Of a DNA stretch of 64,000 bases, positions 7,161-15,732 are shown piece after piece. The stretch is from the NCBI GenBank assembly GCA_017937385.1, contig JAGBDR010000083.1:1-64000 (forward strand), given 5' to 3'. The stretch is from Parabacteroides sp. (GTDB taxonomy: Bacteria; Bacteroidota; Bacteroidia; Bacteroidales; Tannerellaceae). The position numbers and the translations under genes are program-made. Below the pieces are notes generated by a model that ran no database searches, was not told where the DNA came from, and saw only the letters and a program-made list of their open reading frames with translations. Position 1 is the stretch's first letter. Each line of letters starts with the position of its first letter.

Positions 7161-9506
7161 TTATTCATTCCGGATGCTGTCAATGGGGTTGCGTCGGGCG
7201 ACTTTCAGCGTTTGCCCGATGATGGATACGAACGCGATGCCTACGGTTGTCAGAACGGCAAGGGTGATCAGATACCAAGGAAACGCGATGCGGTTGTAGA
7301 ACGATTCCAGGCAGGTCTGAACCGCTTTGATACTAAGAGGCAAGGCGAAGCAGGCGGCGAGTAGCGAGAGCGCCATGAAACGTTTGGAGAGTTCCCATAC
7401 CGCGCTGCCTGTTTCAGCTCCCAACACTTTGCACAGGGCGATCCGCTTGCTCTGCTGTTCGGTGTAGCTGATCGACATGGCTAATAATCCCAAGGCGGAG
7501 ATGAGGATGGAGATCGTCATGAAACAGAGGACGAGCATGACGATGTTTTTCTCGTGTGTCAAATCTTTGTCCAAATAATCGTCGATATAATCGGCAGGAA
7601 GTTCTTTGGGCAGCCCTAATACTTCCGTAGACACCTCCTTGATAGTTTGGCGGATGGCTTTCAGTGCCTCGGCACGGTCGCCTTGTGTCCGGACGAGCTG
7701 GTTGAAGACCGGCTTTTTCGTGTCCAGCATGGCGACTGCGCCGTGCGAATCCGGCAAAGGCGTGTCGAGGGGACCGAGTGAACGGTAGTCGCGTATCACC
7801 CCGCAGACGAATGGGGCGCCCTCTTTTCCGTCATACTGTCCGAAATAGGGATGGTCGGCTGACAGTTGATAACGGCGACAAGTTTCTTCCGTTACCCATA
7901 GCATGCCCGGAAGCGGCTCGGACCAACGTGCCACCTCCTCAAATCCCAACATCCGGAAAGCTGCACTGTCCACACCTGAAAGGTGGAGCCAGGAAGAAGT
8001 CTCTTCATCCGGTTGGTGCACGCCATTGTGCCCGCAGGCGAAAGGAAGTTGCCGGGCCAACGCCGCTTCGGTCACTTGGGGCAATGCCTGCAACCGTTTT
8101 TGTAAGATGACCTGCTTGTCGTAGGTGAATCCTAATTCCCAGGCTTTTACAAAGACCAAATCGGTGTTATAACCGGTCGGCAAGGTGGCAAGGTGGTACA
8201 TTTGGGCGGCCATTGTCAGTCCTAACGTGATGAGCACCGTGCTGATAACGTTTTGTACAAGAATGAACAGACGGCTGAACACCTGTTTGTTTTGTAAACG
8301 GAAATTTCCCTTTACGATATCTATCGGACGATATTTGTGCATGATGAGGGCAGGAATCAATCCCGATACGGCGGCAATGCCCACCAGCAGCAACAGCATA
8401 TAGGCAATCTCCGAAAACGAGGATGCCAATGGTATTTGGGTGGAGAGCAAGTATTCGAGATAGGGTTTGGCGATAACAGCAATCAGGTTTCCGCCGATAA
8501 AGCAACCGGTTGTGAAGAGGAGGGATTCGGCCAAGTAACGGAGCATGATTTCCCCGGCGGTATCTCCCAACAGGCGGCGGGTTGCCATTTCGTGGGCGCG
8601 CTTGCCGGTTTGCGACACGGTCAGGTTGATATAGTTGAAAACGGCGGACAAGAGCAATATCCATGCGATGCCGAACAGGATCTGTACTTGTTTTCGGGTT
8701 CCCTGGCGGAAAGGTCCGTATCGGTTTAACGGCGAAAAGTAGATTTCGTCCATGCGTGTCAGGGTGGAACCCCATAAGAATCCGTTGTCACTCGCGTCTT
8801 CTTTCCAATAGTCCCAATAGCCTGTATATTTGTCGAGTAGCTTACGGGCGACGGCATCGGGAGTCGTTCCCTCCGCCAAGGTGACGAATATTTGGACTGA
8901 ACCGAAATTGTCCATCCGAGCATAATGCTTTTCTAACAGCTTGAACGGTATCAGGATGTCTGCCGGTTTCAACAGTTCCGTCGGGCTGAATGGCGGCAGA
9001 ATCCCGACGACCCGTAGCGGTGTTTGGTTCTGGTACATGATCGTGCGTCCGATAGGGTCTTCATTCCCGAACACTCGGTTGGCAAAGGTTTCGGAGATGA
9101 CCACTTCGTCTGTTCCGGCCAGGGCCTTACTGCGGTCGCATCCGATAAGGGGATAGTCGAGCAGCCGGAAGAAGTTCGGATCGACCCCTAAGCATTGGGC
9201 CTGGTAATACTGGTTGTCTATTGTCACATCGATTTGCTCGCCGTTGGTTTGGATCAGCCGCGTCCACTCTTTTATTTCGGGGATGGAAGGGAAGAACTCG
9301 GGGGCGGTCCCGACTGTCATGCCCATGTCGTCGCCGGAACCGACGGCATACAACTGCCGGGAGACGGGTTGCCTGTTCCCAATGTTGAACTCGGTCCGGG
9401 CATACGATGTCAGGAGGATGACGGTGCCCAACGCGATGGCCAGCCCGAAGAACTGGATAGCGGTGTAGAGCTTGTTGCGGCTCAGGAAAGTGAAGTACGA
9501 TTTCAT
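7161..9506 (-). CDS. ABC transporter permease, MacB/FtsX family
   Basis: A 781-residue permease with two FtsX-like units. An N-terminal membrane segment (YTAIQFFGLAIALGTVILLTSYA) is followed by a large periplasmic MacB-type domain (residues about 50-270), three membrane segments (near 280-415, including ILLLSAVFNYINLTVSQ and EIAYMLLLLVGIAAVSGLIPAL), a fourth anchoring a second periplasmic domain, and three more at the C-terminus (NIVMLVLCFMTISILISALGLLAM, WYLITLAVLTTVGIAFVSII). The open frame runs 31 codons further upstream, but the ATG at 9506 (MKSYFTFLSRNKLYT) is the family start and lies 23 bases after a good -7 box. Divergent from the two-component genes at 9677, which probably control it. 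Confidence 0.9.
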   Translation of the reverse strand: MKSYFTFLSRNKLYTAIQFFGLAIALGTVILLTSYARTEFNIGNRQPVSRQLYAVGSGDDMGMTVGTAPEFFPSIPEIKEWTRLIQTNGEQIDVTIDNQYYQAQCLGVDPNFFRLLDYPLIGCDRSKALAGTDEVVISETFANRVFGNEDPIGRTIMYQNQTPLRVVGILPPFSPTELLKPADILIPFKLLEKHYARMDNFGSVQIFVTLAEGTTPDAVARKLLDKYTGYWDYWKEDASDNGFLWGSTLTRMDEIYFSPLNRYGPFRQGTRKQVQILFGIAWILLLSAVFNYINLTVSQTGKRAHEMATRRLLGDTAGEIMLRYLAESLLFTTGCFIGGNLIAVIAKPYLEYLLSTQIPLASSFSEIAYMLLLLVGIAAVSGLIPALIMHKYRPIDIVKGNFRLQNKQVFSRLFILVQNVISTVLITLGLTMAAQMYHLATLPTGYNTDLVFVKAWELGFTYDKQVILQKRLQALPQVTEAALARQLPFACGHNGVHQPDEETSSWLHLSGVDSAAFRMLGFEEVARWSEPLPGMLWVTEETCRRYQLSADHPYFGQYDGKEGAPFVCGVIRDYRSLGPLDTPLPDSHGAVAMLDTKKPVFNQLVRTQGDRAEALKAIRQTIKEVSTEVLGLPKELPADYIDDYLDKDLTHEKNIVMLVLCFMTISILISALGLLAMSISYTEQQSKRIALCKVLGAETGSAVWELSKRFMALSLLAACFALPLSIKAVQTCLESFYNRIAFPWYLITLAVLTTVGIAFVSIIGQTLKVARRNPIDSIRNE

Positions 9507-9528
9507 GTCTGTTTGTTTTTGTTTGTTG

Positions 9529-9558
9529 CAAATGTAGGGGCTTGCCGGCATCCGGCAA
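9529..9558 (-). promoter_or_regulatory. ABC operon promoter: TTG -33 (9556-9558), TACATTTG -7 (9529-9536)
   Basis: On the minus strand TTG and TACATTTG are 19 bases apart, a consensus promoter for the permease-ATPase operon. The paired operator lies about 30-65 bases upstream of it. Confidence 0.7.
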
Positions 9559-9585
9559 TGGATGGGAGGTATGCCCGGGGCAGTT

Positions 9586-9625
9586 TGTATGAAAATCATA
9601 CACCTGTTTGTATGATATTCATACA
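9586..9625. promoter_or_regulatory. Paired palindromic operator TGTATGA-N3-TCATACA
   Basis: Two perfect 7-bp inverted repeats, TGTATGA-AAA-TCATACA at 9586-9602 and TGTATGA-TAT-TCATACA at 9609-9625, have centres 23 bases apart, about two helical turns. They lie in the intergenic region shared by the ABC permease and the response regulator. The likely ligand is the neighbouring regulator, whose Fis-type HTH binds palindromes as a dimer; that is inference. Confidence 0.8.
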
Positions 9626-9676
9626 GCCTTTTTCCGTACCTTTACCCCCGATAAATGAAATCGAAACGAATCGGAT

Positions 9677-10201
9677 ATGGCGAATTACGGAACGATATTG
9701 GTCGTGGATGACAATCCGGCGGTTCTGACGGCAGTTAAAATCTGTCTGGCCGGCGAGTTCGACCGGGTATTGACGCTCACTTCTCCCGACAACTTGTTGA
9801 CGGTCTTGGCGCAAGAGGAGGTAGATGGGGTCTTGCTCGACATGAACTTCACGCAAGGGGGAAACTCCGGGCAGGACGGCTTACTCTGGCTTCGGGCCAT
9901 CCATAAGAAACATCCGGCTATTCCGGTGGTATTAGTGACGGCCTACGCCGATATCAAGTTGGCGGTGCGCGGGTTGAAGATGGGGGCGGCGGACTTCGTT
10001 GCCAAGCCGTGGGACAACCAGGAACTGATCCGCATTCTGAAAGATGCGATTGATGCCGGCCGGAAGATTATCCCGTTGGAACAGGTCGAGACGGAGCATG
10101 TGCACAAGGTCGTGGAGCGTTGTCACGGCAATATCAGTCGGGCTGCCGAGTTGTTGGGCATTACCCGGCAGACATTGTATGCTAAAATGAAAAAGCGATG
10201 A
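9677..10201 (+). CDS. Response regulator: receiver plus Fis-type HTH, no AAA+ domain
   Basis: A 174-residue DNA-binding response regulator. The receiver domain (residues about 5-120) has the acidic pair DD11-12, the phospho-acceptor Asp55 in GVLLDMNF, Thr in VLVTAYAD and Lys in FVAKPW. The C-terminus (about 135-174) is an NtrC/Fis-type helix-turn-helix, GNISRAAELLGITRQTLYAK. The roughly 240-residue sigma-54 activator AAA+ domain that normally lies between them is absent, as in the RegA/ActR group. It therefore should act as a simple activator or repressor at sigma-A promoters, plausibly through the paired palindromes upstream of it. It overlaps the kinase gene start by four bases (ATGATG). 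Confidence 0.9.
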   Translation: MANYGTILVVDDNPAVLTAVKICLAGEFDRVLTLTSPDNLLTVLAQEEVDGVLLDMNFTQGGNSGQDGLLWLRAIHKKHPAIPVVLVTAYADIKLAVRGLKMGAADFVAKPWDNQELIRILKDAIDAGRKIIPLEQVETEHVHKVVERCHGNISRAAELLGITRQTLYAKMKKR

Positions 10202-11028
10202 TGTGGGTCTTTACTTTTCTCGCGGTTGTTGCCGTTTTCGGGTGGTTCTATCATCATCAGGTACTGTTGAGAGACCGGGCGCATTTGATGCGCGAGGCCA
10301 TTCGCAACCAGGAATTCACGTTCCGTCTTCCGGTGAAAGGATTGTTTTTTGGAGAACGGGCCTTGCAAGAGGCTCTCAATGAGACCGGGCGGGAGATAGA
10401 CCGCTTGCTTGCCCGCAACGAAGTGGAGTCGTGGCAGCGGTTGACCCGCGTGCTCACACATGAGATCATGAATGCCACGACCCCGATTGCCAGTATCAGC
10501 CAGGCCTATTTGGATAACCCGGCGATTGCGGGGACGGTCTACGAAGAGGGAATCCGTGCCATTCATGATACCAGCCGGGGACTTGCTTCGTTTGTGGACA
10601 GCTATCGGAAATTGGCGGAATTGCAGGAACCGGTTCTGGTGGAGATCTCTCTGGCGGCTTTCGTGGAAAGGTTTCGGACGCTTTATCCGGATTTGGAGTG
10701 GCATATCTCCGTTCCCTTGTCCGTAACGATGGTGACAGACGAGAATATGTTGCGCCAGGTGTTGATCAATCTGGTTAAGAATGCTTGCGAAGCCGGGGCG
10801 ACGGCGATGGATATACGTTGGAAGAAGAAGTTATGGGTCAGTAACAACGGCGCCCCCATTCCGGCGGATGTCGAACGGGAAATCTTTGTCCCTTTCTTTA
10901 CCACCAAAAAGAACGGTTCAGGGATCGGTCTGTCCCTTTCCCGGCAGATGATGGTCCGTCAAGGCCGGGACCTTTGTTTGGCGGAACGGCCCGTGCCGGG
11001 ATATCGGGTGACGTTCGTGATCGCTTAG
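10198..11028 (+). CDS. Sensor histidine kinase, short NtrB/NtrY-like form
   Basis: A 276-residue kinase. One N-terminal membrane segment (WVFTFLAVVAVFGWFYHH) is followed directly by a cytoplasmic linker, the dimerisation box RLTRVLTHEIMNATTPI with phospho-acceptor His88, and an ATPase domain: N box VLINLVKNACEA, and G boxes WVSNNGAPIP and GSGIGLSLSRQM. There is no periplasmic sensor loop and no HAMP domain of normal size, so the signal is probably read in or near the membrane, perhaps from the ABC transporter itself. It is translationally coupled to the response regulator before it. Confidence 0.9.
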   Translation: MMWVFTFLAVVAVFGWFYHHQVLLRDRAHLMREAIRNQEFTFRLPVKGLFFGERALQEALNETGREIDRLLARNEVESWQRLTRVLTHEIMNATTPIASISQAYLDNPAIAGTVYEEGIRAIHDTSRGLASFVDSYRKLAELQEPVLVEISLAAFVERFRTLYPDLEWHISVPLSVTMVTDENMLRQVLINLVKNACEAGATAMDIRWKKKLWVSNNGAPIPADVEREIFVPFFTTKKNGSGIGLSLSRQMMVRQGRDLCLAERPVPGYRVTFVIA

Positions 11029-11052
11029 TTGGAATGAAATAGACAGGTTACG

Positions 11053-12348
11053 ATGAATAAGAAGATACTTCAGTTGGCAATCCCCTCGATCATCTCCAAT
11101 ATAACGGTTCCTTTGTTGAGCCTGGTCGACGTGGCGATTGTCGGACATTTGGGTGCCGCTTCCTATATCGGGGCGATAGCGGTAGGAGGGATGTTGTTCA
11201 ATATCATGTATTGGTTGTTCGGTTTCCTGCGGATGGGGACGAGCGGGATGACTTCGCAGGCATTGGGGAGGCGGGATCTCCGGGAGGTGACGCGGATTTT
11301 GTTTCGCTCGGTCGGGGTCGGGCTGCTGGTCTCTTTGGCTTTGCTCTTGCTCCAATATCCGATGCGGGAGATCGCTTTTTCCTTGTTGGATACGACGGAT
11401 GAGGTGGAACGGTTGGCCGCCCTCTATTTCCGGATCTGCATTTGGGGCGCACCGGCGGTGTTGGGGTTGTATGGTTTCTCCGGCTGGTTTATCGGGATGC
11501 AGAATTCCCGTTTTCCGATGTTTATTGCGATCACCCAGAATATCGTGAATATCGGGGCGAGCCTGCTCTTCGTTTTCGGGTTCGGCATGAAGGTGGAAGG
11601 CGTTGCGATGGGGACACTGATCGCCCAATATGGAGGTTTCGGGATGGCTGTATGCTTGTGGTCCGTGTATTACCGGAAACGGCTGGATGTCCGTGTCGGT
11701 TGGCAGGAGGTCCTGGATAAAGTTGCCATGCGCCGTTTCTTCCGGGTGAATGGCGATATCTTCTTTCGCACGCTTTGCTTGGTGGCGGTTACGACCTTTT
11801 TTACCTCGACGGGTGCCAGGCAGGGGGATGTCGTGTTGGCGGTTAATACCTTGTTGATGCAGTTGTTTACGCTATTCTCCTATATCATGGATGGCTTTGC
11901 CTACGCGGGCGAAGCGTTGGCGGGGCGGTATATAGGGGCGCGTAATAATCAGTCGCTCGACCGGATGATCCGCTTGTTGTTCGGATGGGGAGTCGGGTTG
12001 TCGTTTGCTTTTACGTTGCTCTACGGGATAGGCGGGAAAGATTTCCTGTCGCTTTTGACCAATGATCGCGTTGTCATACAGGAGGCCGGTGTCTATTTCT
12101 ATTGGGTGCTCGCCGTTCCGTTTGCCGGCTTTGCCGCTTTCCTTTGGGACGGGATCCTGATCGGTGCGACGGCTACCCGTCTGATGCTCTATTCGATGGG
12201 GATCGCTTCCGGAACGTTCTTCCTGATCTATTTCCTTTTCTTCGGAATGATGGGCAATCATGCCTTATGGATGGCGTTCCTGGCCTATTTGTCCTTGCGT
12301 GGCATCGTGCAGGGCGTGTTATGGCGTTGCCGCAATAGATTATCGTAA
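11053..12348 (+). CDS. MATE family efflux transporter
   Basis: A 431-residue multidrug and toxic compound extrusion protein, an inner-membrane Na+- or H+-coupled exporter. The sequence starts with the family hallmark LAIPSIISNITVPLLSLVDVAIVGHLGAASYIGAIAVGG, and the second half repeats the fold (MRRFFRVNGDIFFRTLCL, then AYAGEALAGRYIGARN), giving about 12 membrane helices. It follows the kinase gene by 24 bases and may be read through with the two-component pair, though the substrate and any functional link are unknown. Its last three codons overlap the convergent RAYT gene. Confidence 0.92.
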   Translation: MNKKILQLAIPSIISNITVPLLSLVDVAIVGHLGAASYIGAIAVGGMLFNIMYWLFGFLRMGTSGMTSQALGRRDLREVTRILFRSVGVGLLVSLALLLLQYPMREIAFSLLDTTDEVERLAALYFRICIWGAPAVLGLYGFSGWFIGMQNSRFPMFIAITQNIVNIGASLLFVFGFGMKVEGVAMGTLIAQYGGFGMAVCLWSVYYRKRLDVRVGWQEVLDKVAMRRFFRVNGDIFFRTLCLVAVTTFFTSTGARQGDVVLAVNTLLMQLFTLFSYIMDGFAYAGEALAGRYIGARNNQSLDRMIRLLFGWGVGLSFAFTLLYGIGGKDFLSLLTNDRVVIQEAGVYFYWVLAVPFAGFAAFLWDGILIGATATRLMLYSMGIASGTFFLIYFLFFGMMGNHALWMAFLAYLSLRGIVQGVLWRCRNRLS

Positions 12349-12894
12349 TTTGTCGTGTGCCCATTGCGCCGGATTGTTCAATATATAATTGGATATATTA
12401 TGATATGCCTTTTCATCCCGTATGATATGTTCATAATAATTACGTTGCCATAATTTTTGACCATGTAGATTAATCATTTTTGTCGATTGATATTTAAAAT
12501 ATCCCACAACATGTCCCAGCGTCACCACGTAGGGGAGGGGTCCGCCCTCCCCTAATGCATCCCGGTTGATTTTTATAATCGCATGAAAATGATTTGGCAT
12601 AATAACATATTCGCCACATTCGATATTGGGGTATTTGCGTTCCAAATCCCAATAACATTGTTGGATTATTTTGCCATGTGGGTTTAATATCATTTGGGGA
12701 ATGTTGGATTCAGATTCGGGGCAGGTGGACCCTGCCCCTACGGGGTTTACGGGGGGGATGTTCTTGATTTCGCCGAATAAATGTTTACGATTTTGGGTAC
12801 ATATTGTTACAAAATATAATCCTTCTTGTGAATAATCATATCCTTTCAAACGGATACTACGACGGTGGTGGATGGCGGGATTGTACTGTTTCAT
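12340..12894 (-). CDS. REP-associated tyrosine transposase (RAYT, Y1-type HUH nuclease)
   Basis: A 184-residue single-domain transposase of the TnpA-REP family. It begins in the usual way (YNPAIHHRRSIRLKGYDYSQEGLYFVTICTQNRKHLFGEI), has the HUH motif in IMPNHFHAII, and the nucleophile region in the helix near YFKYQSTKMINL, with the family tail WQRNYYEHIIRDEKAYHNISNYILNNP. These enzymes cleave and join single-stranded REP DNA. The open frame extends to 12957, but a -7 box (TATATTTG, 12928-12935, minus strand) puts the start at 12894. Two REP-like palindromes are translated as part of the protein (VGAGSTCPESE and GEGGPLP), so the protein carries two linker insertions and may or may not be active. 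Confidence 0.9.
   Translation of the reverse strand: MKQYNPAIHHRRSIRLKGYDYSQEGLYFVTICTQNRKHLFGEIKNIPPVNPVGAGSTCPESESNIPQMILNPHGKIIQQCYWDLERKYPNIECGEYVIMPNHFHAIIKINRDALGEGGPLPYVVTLGHVVGYFKYQSTKMINLHGQKLWQRNYYEHIIRDEKAYHNISNYILNNPAQWAHDKLR
12529..12554 (+). repeat. REP-like element inside the RAYT gene, copy 1
   Basis: A GTAG head (12529-12532) opens a perfect 10-bp inverted repeat: TAGGGGAGGG (12530-12539), loop GTCCG, CCCTCCCCTA (12545-12554). It is read in frame by the overlapping transposase gene. Confidence 0.75.
12718..12741 (-). repeat. REP-like element inside the RAYT gene, copy 2 (opposite orientation)
   Basis: GGGGCAGG (12718-12725) and CCTGCCCC (12731-12738) form a stem with loop TGGAC; on the minus strand the unit starts with GTAG and reads GTAGGGGCAGGGTCCACC. 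This is the same family as copy 1 (shared GGTCC loop region), in the opposite direction. Confidence 0.75.
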
Positions 12895-12927
12895 AGCCGA
12901 TGGTTGTGTTATTGGTTTATATGTGGA

Positions 12928-12935
12928 CAAATATA
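12928..12935 (-). promoter_or_regulatory. -7 box (TATATTTG) of the RAYT gene
   Basis: The minus strand reads TATATTTG 34 bases before the ATG at 12894, which supports that start over the longer frame. Confidence 0.55.
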
Positions 12936-12943
12936 GAAAGAAA

Positions 12944-12978
12944 AAGCCGGAACTCAAGAGATGAGATCCGGCTTTTTT
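12944..12978 (-). terminator. Bidirectional terminator after the acyl-CoA dehydrogenase gene
   Basis: AAGCCGGA (12944-12951) pairs with TCCGGCTT (12967-12974). The stem is flanked by T-runs on both strands, so it can end the etf operon (minus strand) and shield the promoter of the transposase gene. Confidence 0.75.
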
Positions 12979-12997
12979 ATGAAATAGGCAATATTTG

Positions 12998-14704
12998 TTA
13001 CTGTCTGTAGCTTGTCAATGCTTCTGCCTTGAATTTCAAGATGAAGTTGCTATGTTTTTCCACTTCCGCTTCCACGTAGTTCAGATATACGACGGCTGAT
13101 TTGGCAAACATTTCAGGTGCCTTTGTCGCATCCTGGATCAGCAGGTGGGCCATGATGCAATCGGCTGCCATTTCATAAAGGCGGCGGGCAACGAAATCCT
13201 GCAATTCCTGGTTCTGCGCTTCCTTCACCTTGTTCATGCAGGCTTCGAACTTGTTGGCCATTTCAACCAAGCGTGCTTTCAGCGGCTCCATTTCCGGTGA
13301 ACATGGGAGGGTTTCAAATTCGCGGATGGTCGCTAAATAAGAACCGTTTGTCACGTAACGGATGGCGGCAACAGTCTGCAACTGCGTCGTACCCTCATAG
13401 ATGGAGGTGATGCGGGCATCGCGGTAGATCCGCTGGCAAGCATATTCCAGCATGAAGCCTGAACCGCCGTGAATCTGGATACAGTCGTATGCGTTCTGGT
13501 TGGCATATTCGGAGTTCATCCCTTTTGCCAGCGGTGTGAACGCATCGGCGAGTTTGGCATATTTCTTCTGTTCCTGGCGTTCTTCCGGAGTCAGCTTGCG
13601 TTCGCGTGCGATGTCGTCCAGCGCTTTGTAGATGTCCACATAACGGGAAGTCTGGTACAACAGGGCACGGCCGGCATCCAACTTCGCCTTCATGATAGAC
13701 AACATGTCGTAAACGGCCGGGAAGTCGATGATCGCCTTGCCGAACTGTTTGCGTTCCTTCGCATAGGCCAGTCCTTCGTTGTAGGCGGCCTGGCTCAAGC
13801 CGACCGACTGGGCGGCGATACCTAAGCGGGCACCGTTCATCAATGCCATCACATATTTGATCAAACCTAACTTGCGGTCTCCGCAAAGTTCGGCTTTCGC
13901 ATTCTTGTAAACCAATTCGCAAGTAGGCGAACCGTGGATACCCAACTTGTTTTCGATGCGGCGGACATCCACGCCTCCCTGACGTTTGTCATAGATGAAC
14001 ATCGACAAGCCGCGTCCGTCTTTCGTTCCCTCTTCCGAACGGGCCAGGACCAGATGCAGGTCGGCGTCGCCGTTTGTGATGAAACGTTTCACGCCGTTCA
14101 GGCGCCAGCAATTCTCTTTCTCGTCGAAAGTCGCTTTCAGCATGACGGATTGTAAGTCGGAACCGGCGTCCGGCTCGGTCAGGTCCATGGACATCGTTTC
14201 GCCGGCGCAGATACGCGGGATGAAACGGCTGTGCTGGTCTTCGTTTCCGAATTCATACAGGGTCTCGATACAATCCTGCAACGACCAGATGTTTCCGAAT
14301 CCGGCATCGGCGGCTGCCACGATTTCGGCACACATGGTGTACGGCGTGATCGGGAAGTTCAACCCTCCGAAACGGCGCGGCATTGTCATACCGTTCAAGC
14401 CGGCTTTCACCATCGCGTCCAAGTTCTGTTTCGTCCCCGAAGCGTATTCCACACGTCCGTTCGCACAATGAGGGCCTTCCGCATCGACACCTTCCGCATT
14501 GGGGGCTATGATCTCACCGGTGATTTCGCCCGTGATTTCAAGCACTTTGTCGAACGAGTCCATCGCATCGGCATAATCCTGCGGTGCGTAGTCGAACTCT
14601 TCTTTATCTCTGTAATTGCGTTCTTTCAGTTCGCAAATACGTTCCATCATCGGATTGTTCAAGTGATACTTGAGTTCCGGTATGTCTGTATAATAATTTG
14701 CCAT
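12998..14704 (-). CDS. Acyl-CoA dehydrogenase (FAD, ETF-linked)
   Basis: A 568-residue acyl-CoA dehydrogenase that oxidises an acyl-CoA to the 2-enoyl-CoA and passes electrons to ETF. The signatures are MSMDLTEPDAGSD and RFITNGD (middle domain) and QIHGGSGFMLEYACQRIYRDARITSIYEGTTQLQ (C-terminal FAD domain; the family catalytic base region is in IYEGT). It is longer than the usual 380 residues because of an N-terminal extension and a C-terminal region (about 470-568) that resembles the long, DUF-tailed acyl-CoA dehydrogenases of Bacteroidota. It starts four bases after the etfA stop. The substrate is not identifiable; short-chain or branched acyl-CoA would fit the ETF partners. Confidence 0.92.
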   Translation of the reverse strand: MANYYTDIPELKYHLNNPMMERICELKERNYRDKEEFDYAPQDYADAMDSFDKVLEITGEITGEIIAPNAEGVDAEGPHCANGRVEYASGTKQNLDAMVKAGLNGMTMPRRFGGLNFPITPYTMCAEIVAAADAGFGNIWSLQDCIETLYEFGNEDQHSRFIPRICAGETMSMDLTEPDAGSDLQSVMLKATFDEKENCWRLNGVKRFITNGDADLHLVLARSEEGTKDGRGLSMFIYDKRQGGVDVRRIENKLGIHGSPTCELVYKNAKAELCGDRKLGLIKYVMALMNGARLGIAAQSVGLSQAAYNEGLAYAKERKQFGKAIIDFPAVYDMLSIMKAKLDAGRALLYQTSRYVDIYKALDDIARERKLTPEERQEQKKYAKLADAFTPLAKGMNSEYANQNAYDCIQIHGGSGFMLEYACQRIYRDARITSIYEGTTQLQTVAAIRYVTNGSYLATIREFETLPCSPEMEPLKARLVEMANKFEACMNKVKEAQNQELQDFVARRLYEMAADCIMAHLLIQDATKAPEMFAKSAVVYLNYVEAEVEKHSNFILKFKAEALTSYRQ

Positions 14705-14708
14705 CTCT

Positions 14709-15728
14709 TTACTTGCTGTTCTGTTTGTAATACTTAATCATCTTCGGGATCACTTCCTCGACGGTGCCGTTGATTACGTAGTCGGCAATCGCGTTGATCG
14801 GAGCGTTCTCGTCGTTGTTGATAGAGATGATGATACCTGCGTCCTGCATGCCTGCGATGTGCTGGATCTGCCCGGAGATACCGCACGCGATATACAGTTT
14901 CGGACGGACCGTCACGCCGGTCTGGCCGATCTGGCGGTCATGTTCGCAGAATCCGGCATCCACGGCTGCGCGGCTGGCACCCACTTCGGCGTGAAGTTCC
15001 TTGGCCAGTTCGAACAGCATGTCGAAACCTTCCTTTGAGCCCATTCCGTAACCGCCGGCTACGACGATCGGGGCGCCTTTCAGGTTGTGTTTGGCCTTTT
15101 CCACATGGCGGTCGATGACTTTGACGACATAGTCCGTTTCCGGGACATATTTGGCTACGTCATGTTTCACCACTTCGCCTTGATAGTTGGCGTCCAGGAT
15201 CTCTTTCTTCATCACCCCTTCGCGCACGGTCGCCATCTGCGGACGGTGTTCGGGATTGATGATCGTCGCAACGATGTTGCCACCGAAAGCGGGACGGATC
15301 TGGTAGAGCAAATTCTCGTAAGTCTTACCGGCTTTCTTGTCTTCGTGCGAACCGATTTCAAGTGACGTACAGTCGGCAGTCAGACCGCTTGTCAGGGCTG
15401 AGGAAACACGCGGACCCAAGTCGCGGCCGATAACCGTTGCGCCCATCAGGCAAATCTGCGGCTTCTCTTCCTTGAACAGGTTGATCAGGATGGAAGCGTG
15501 CGGGAGGGAGGTGTACGGGAACAGGCCCGGTGCGTCGAAGACGTGTACCTTGTCCACTCCGTAAGGCATCACCTGTTTTTCGATCCCTTCCAGGCCGGAA
15601 CCTGCCACGATCGCTTCGAGTTGGCAGTTCAACTGATTGGCTAACTTGCGGCCTTTGGTCAGCAATTCGAGGCTTACATCGGCAACCGTCGTGCCTTCAA
15701 GCTCACAATATACAAATACATTATTCAT
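14709..15728 (-). CDS. etfA: Electron transfer flavoprotein, alpha subunit
   Basis: A 339-residue ETF alpha chain which, with EtfB, carries electrons from the acyl-CoA dehydrogenase encoded next to it. The N-terminal alpha/beta domain (VFVYCELEGTTVADVSLELLTKGRKLANQ) is followed by the FAD-binding C-terminal domain with the family signature: RAAVDAGFCEHDRQIGQTGVTVRP, LYIACGISGQIQHIAGMQDAGIIISINNDENAPI. Normal length. It starts four bases downstream of the etfB stop and ends four bases before the dehydrogenase ATG, so the three genes form a tight operon. Confidence 0.95.
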   Translation of the reverse strand: MNNVFVYCELEGTTVADVSLELLTKGRKLANQLNCQLEAIVAGSGLEGIEKQVMPYGVDKVHVFDAPGLFPYTSLPHASILINLFKEEKPQICLMGATVIGRDLGPRVSSALTSGLTADCTSLEIGSHEDKKAGKTYENLLYQIRPAFGGNIVATIINPEHRPQMATVREGVMKKEILDANYQGEVVKHDVAKYVPETDYVVKVIDRHVEKAKHNLKGAPIVVAGGYGMGSKEGFDMLFELAKELHAEVGASRAAVDAGFCEHDRQIGQTGVTVRPKLYIACGISGQIQHIAGMQDAGIIISINNDENAPINAIADYVINGTVEEVIPKMIKYYKQNSK

Positions 15729-15732
15729 ACTC

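Noticed and set aside
9536-9560. Sigma-54 promoter for the ABC operon
   Set aside because: A GG-N10-GC pattern exists, but the -24/-12 consensus TGGCAC and TTGC is not met and the nearby regulator lacks the AAA+ domain needed for sigma-54. A TAnnTTTG promoter is present.
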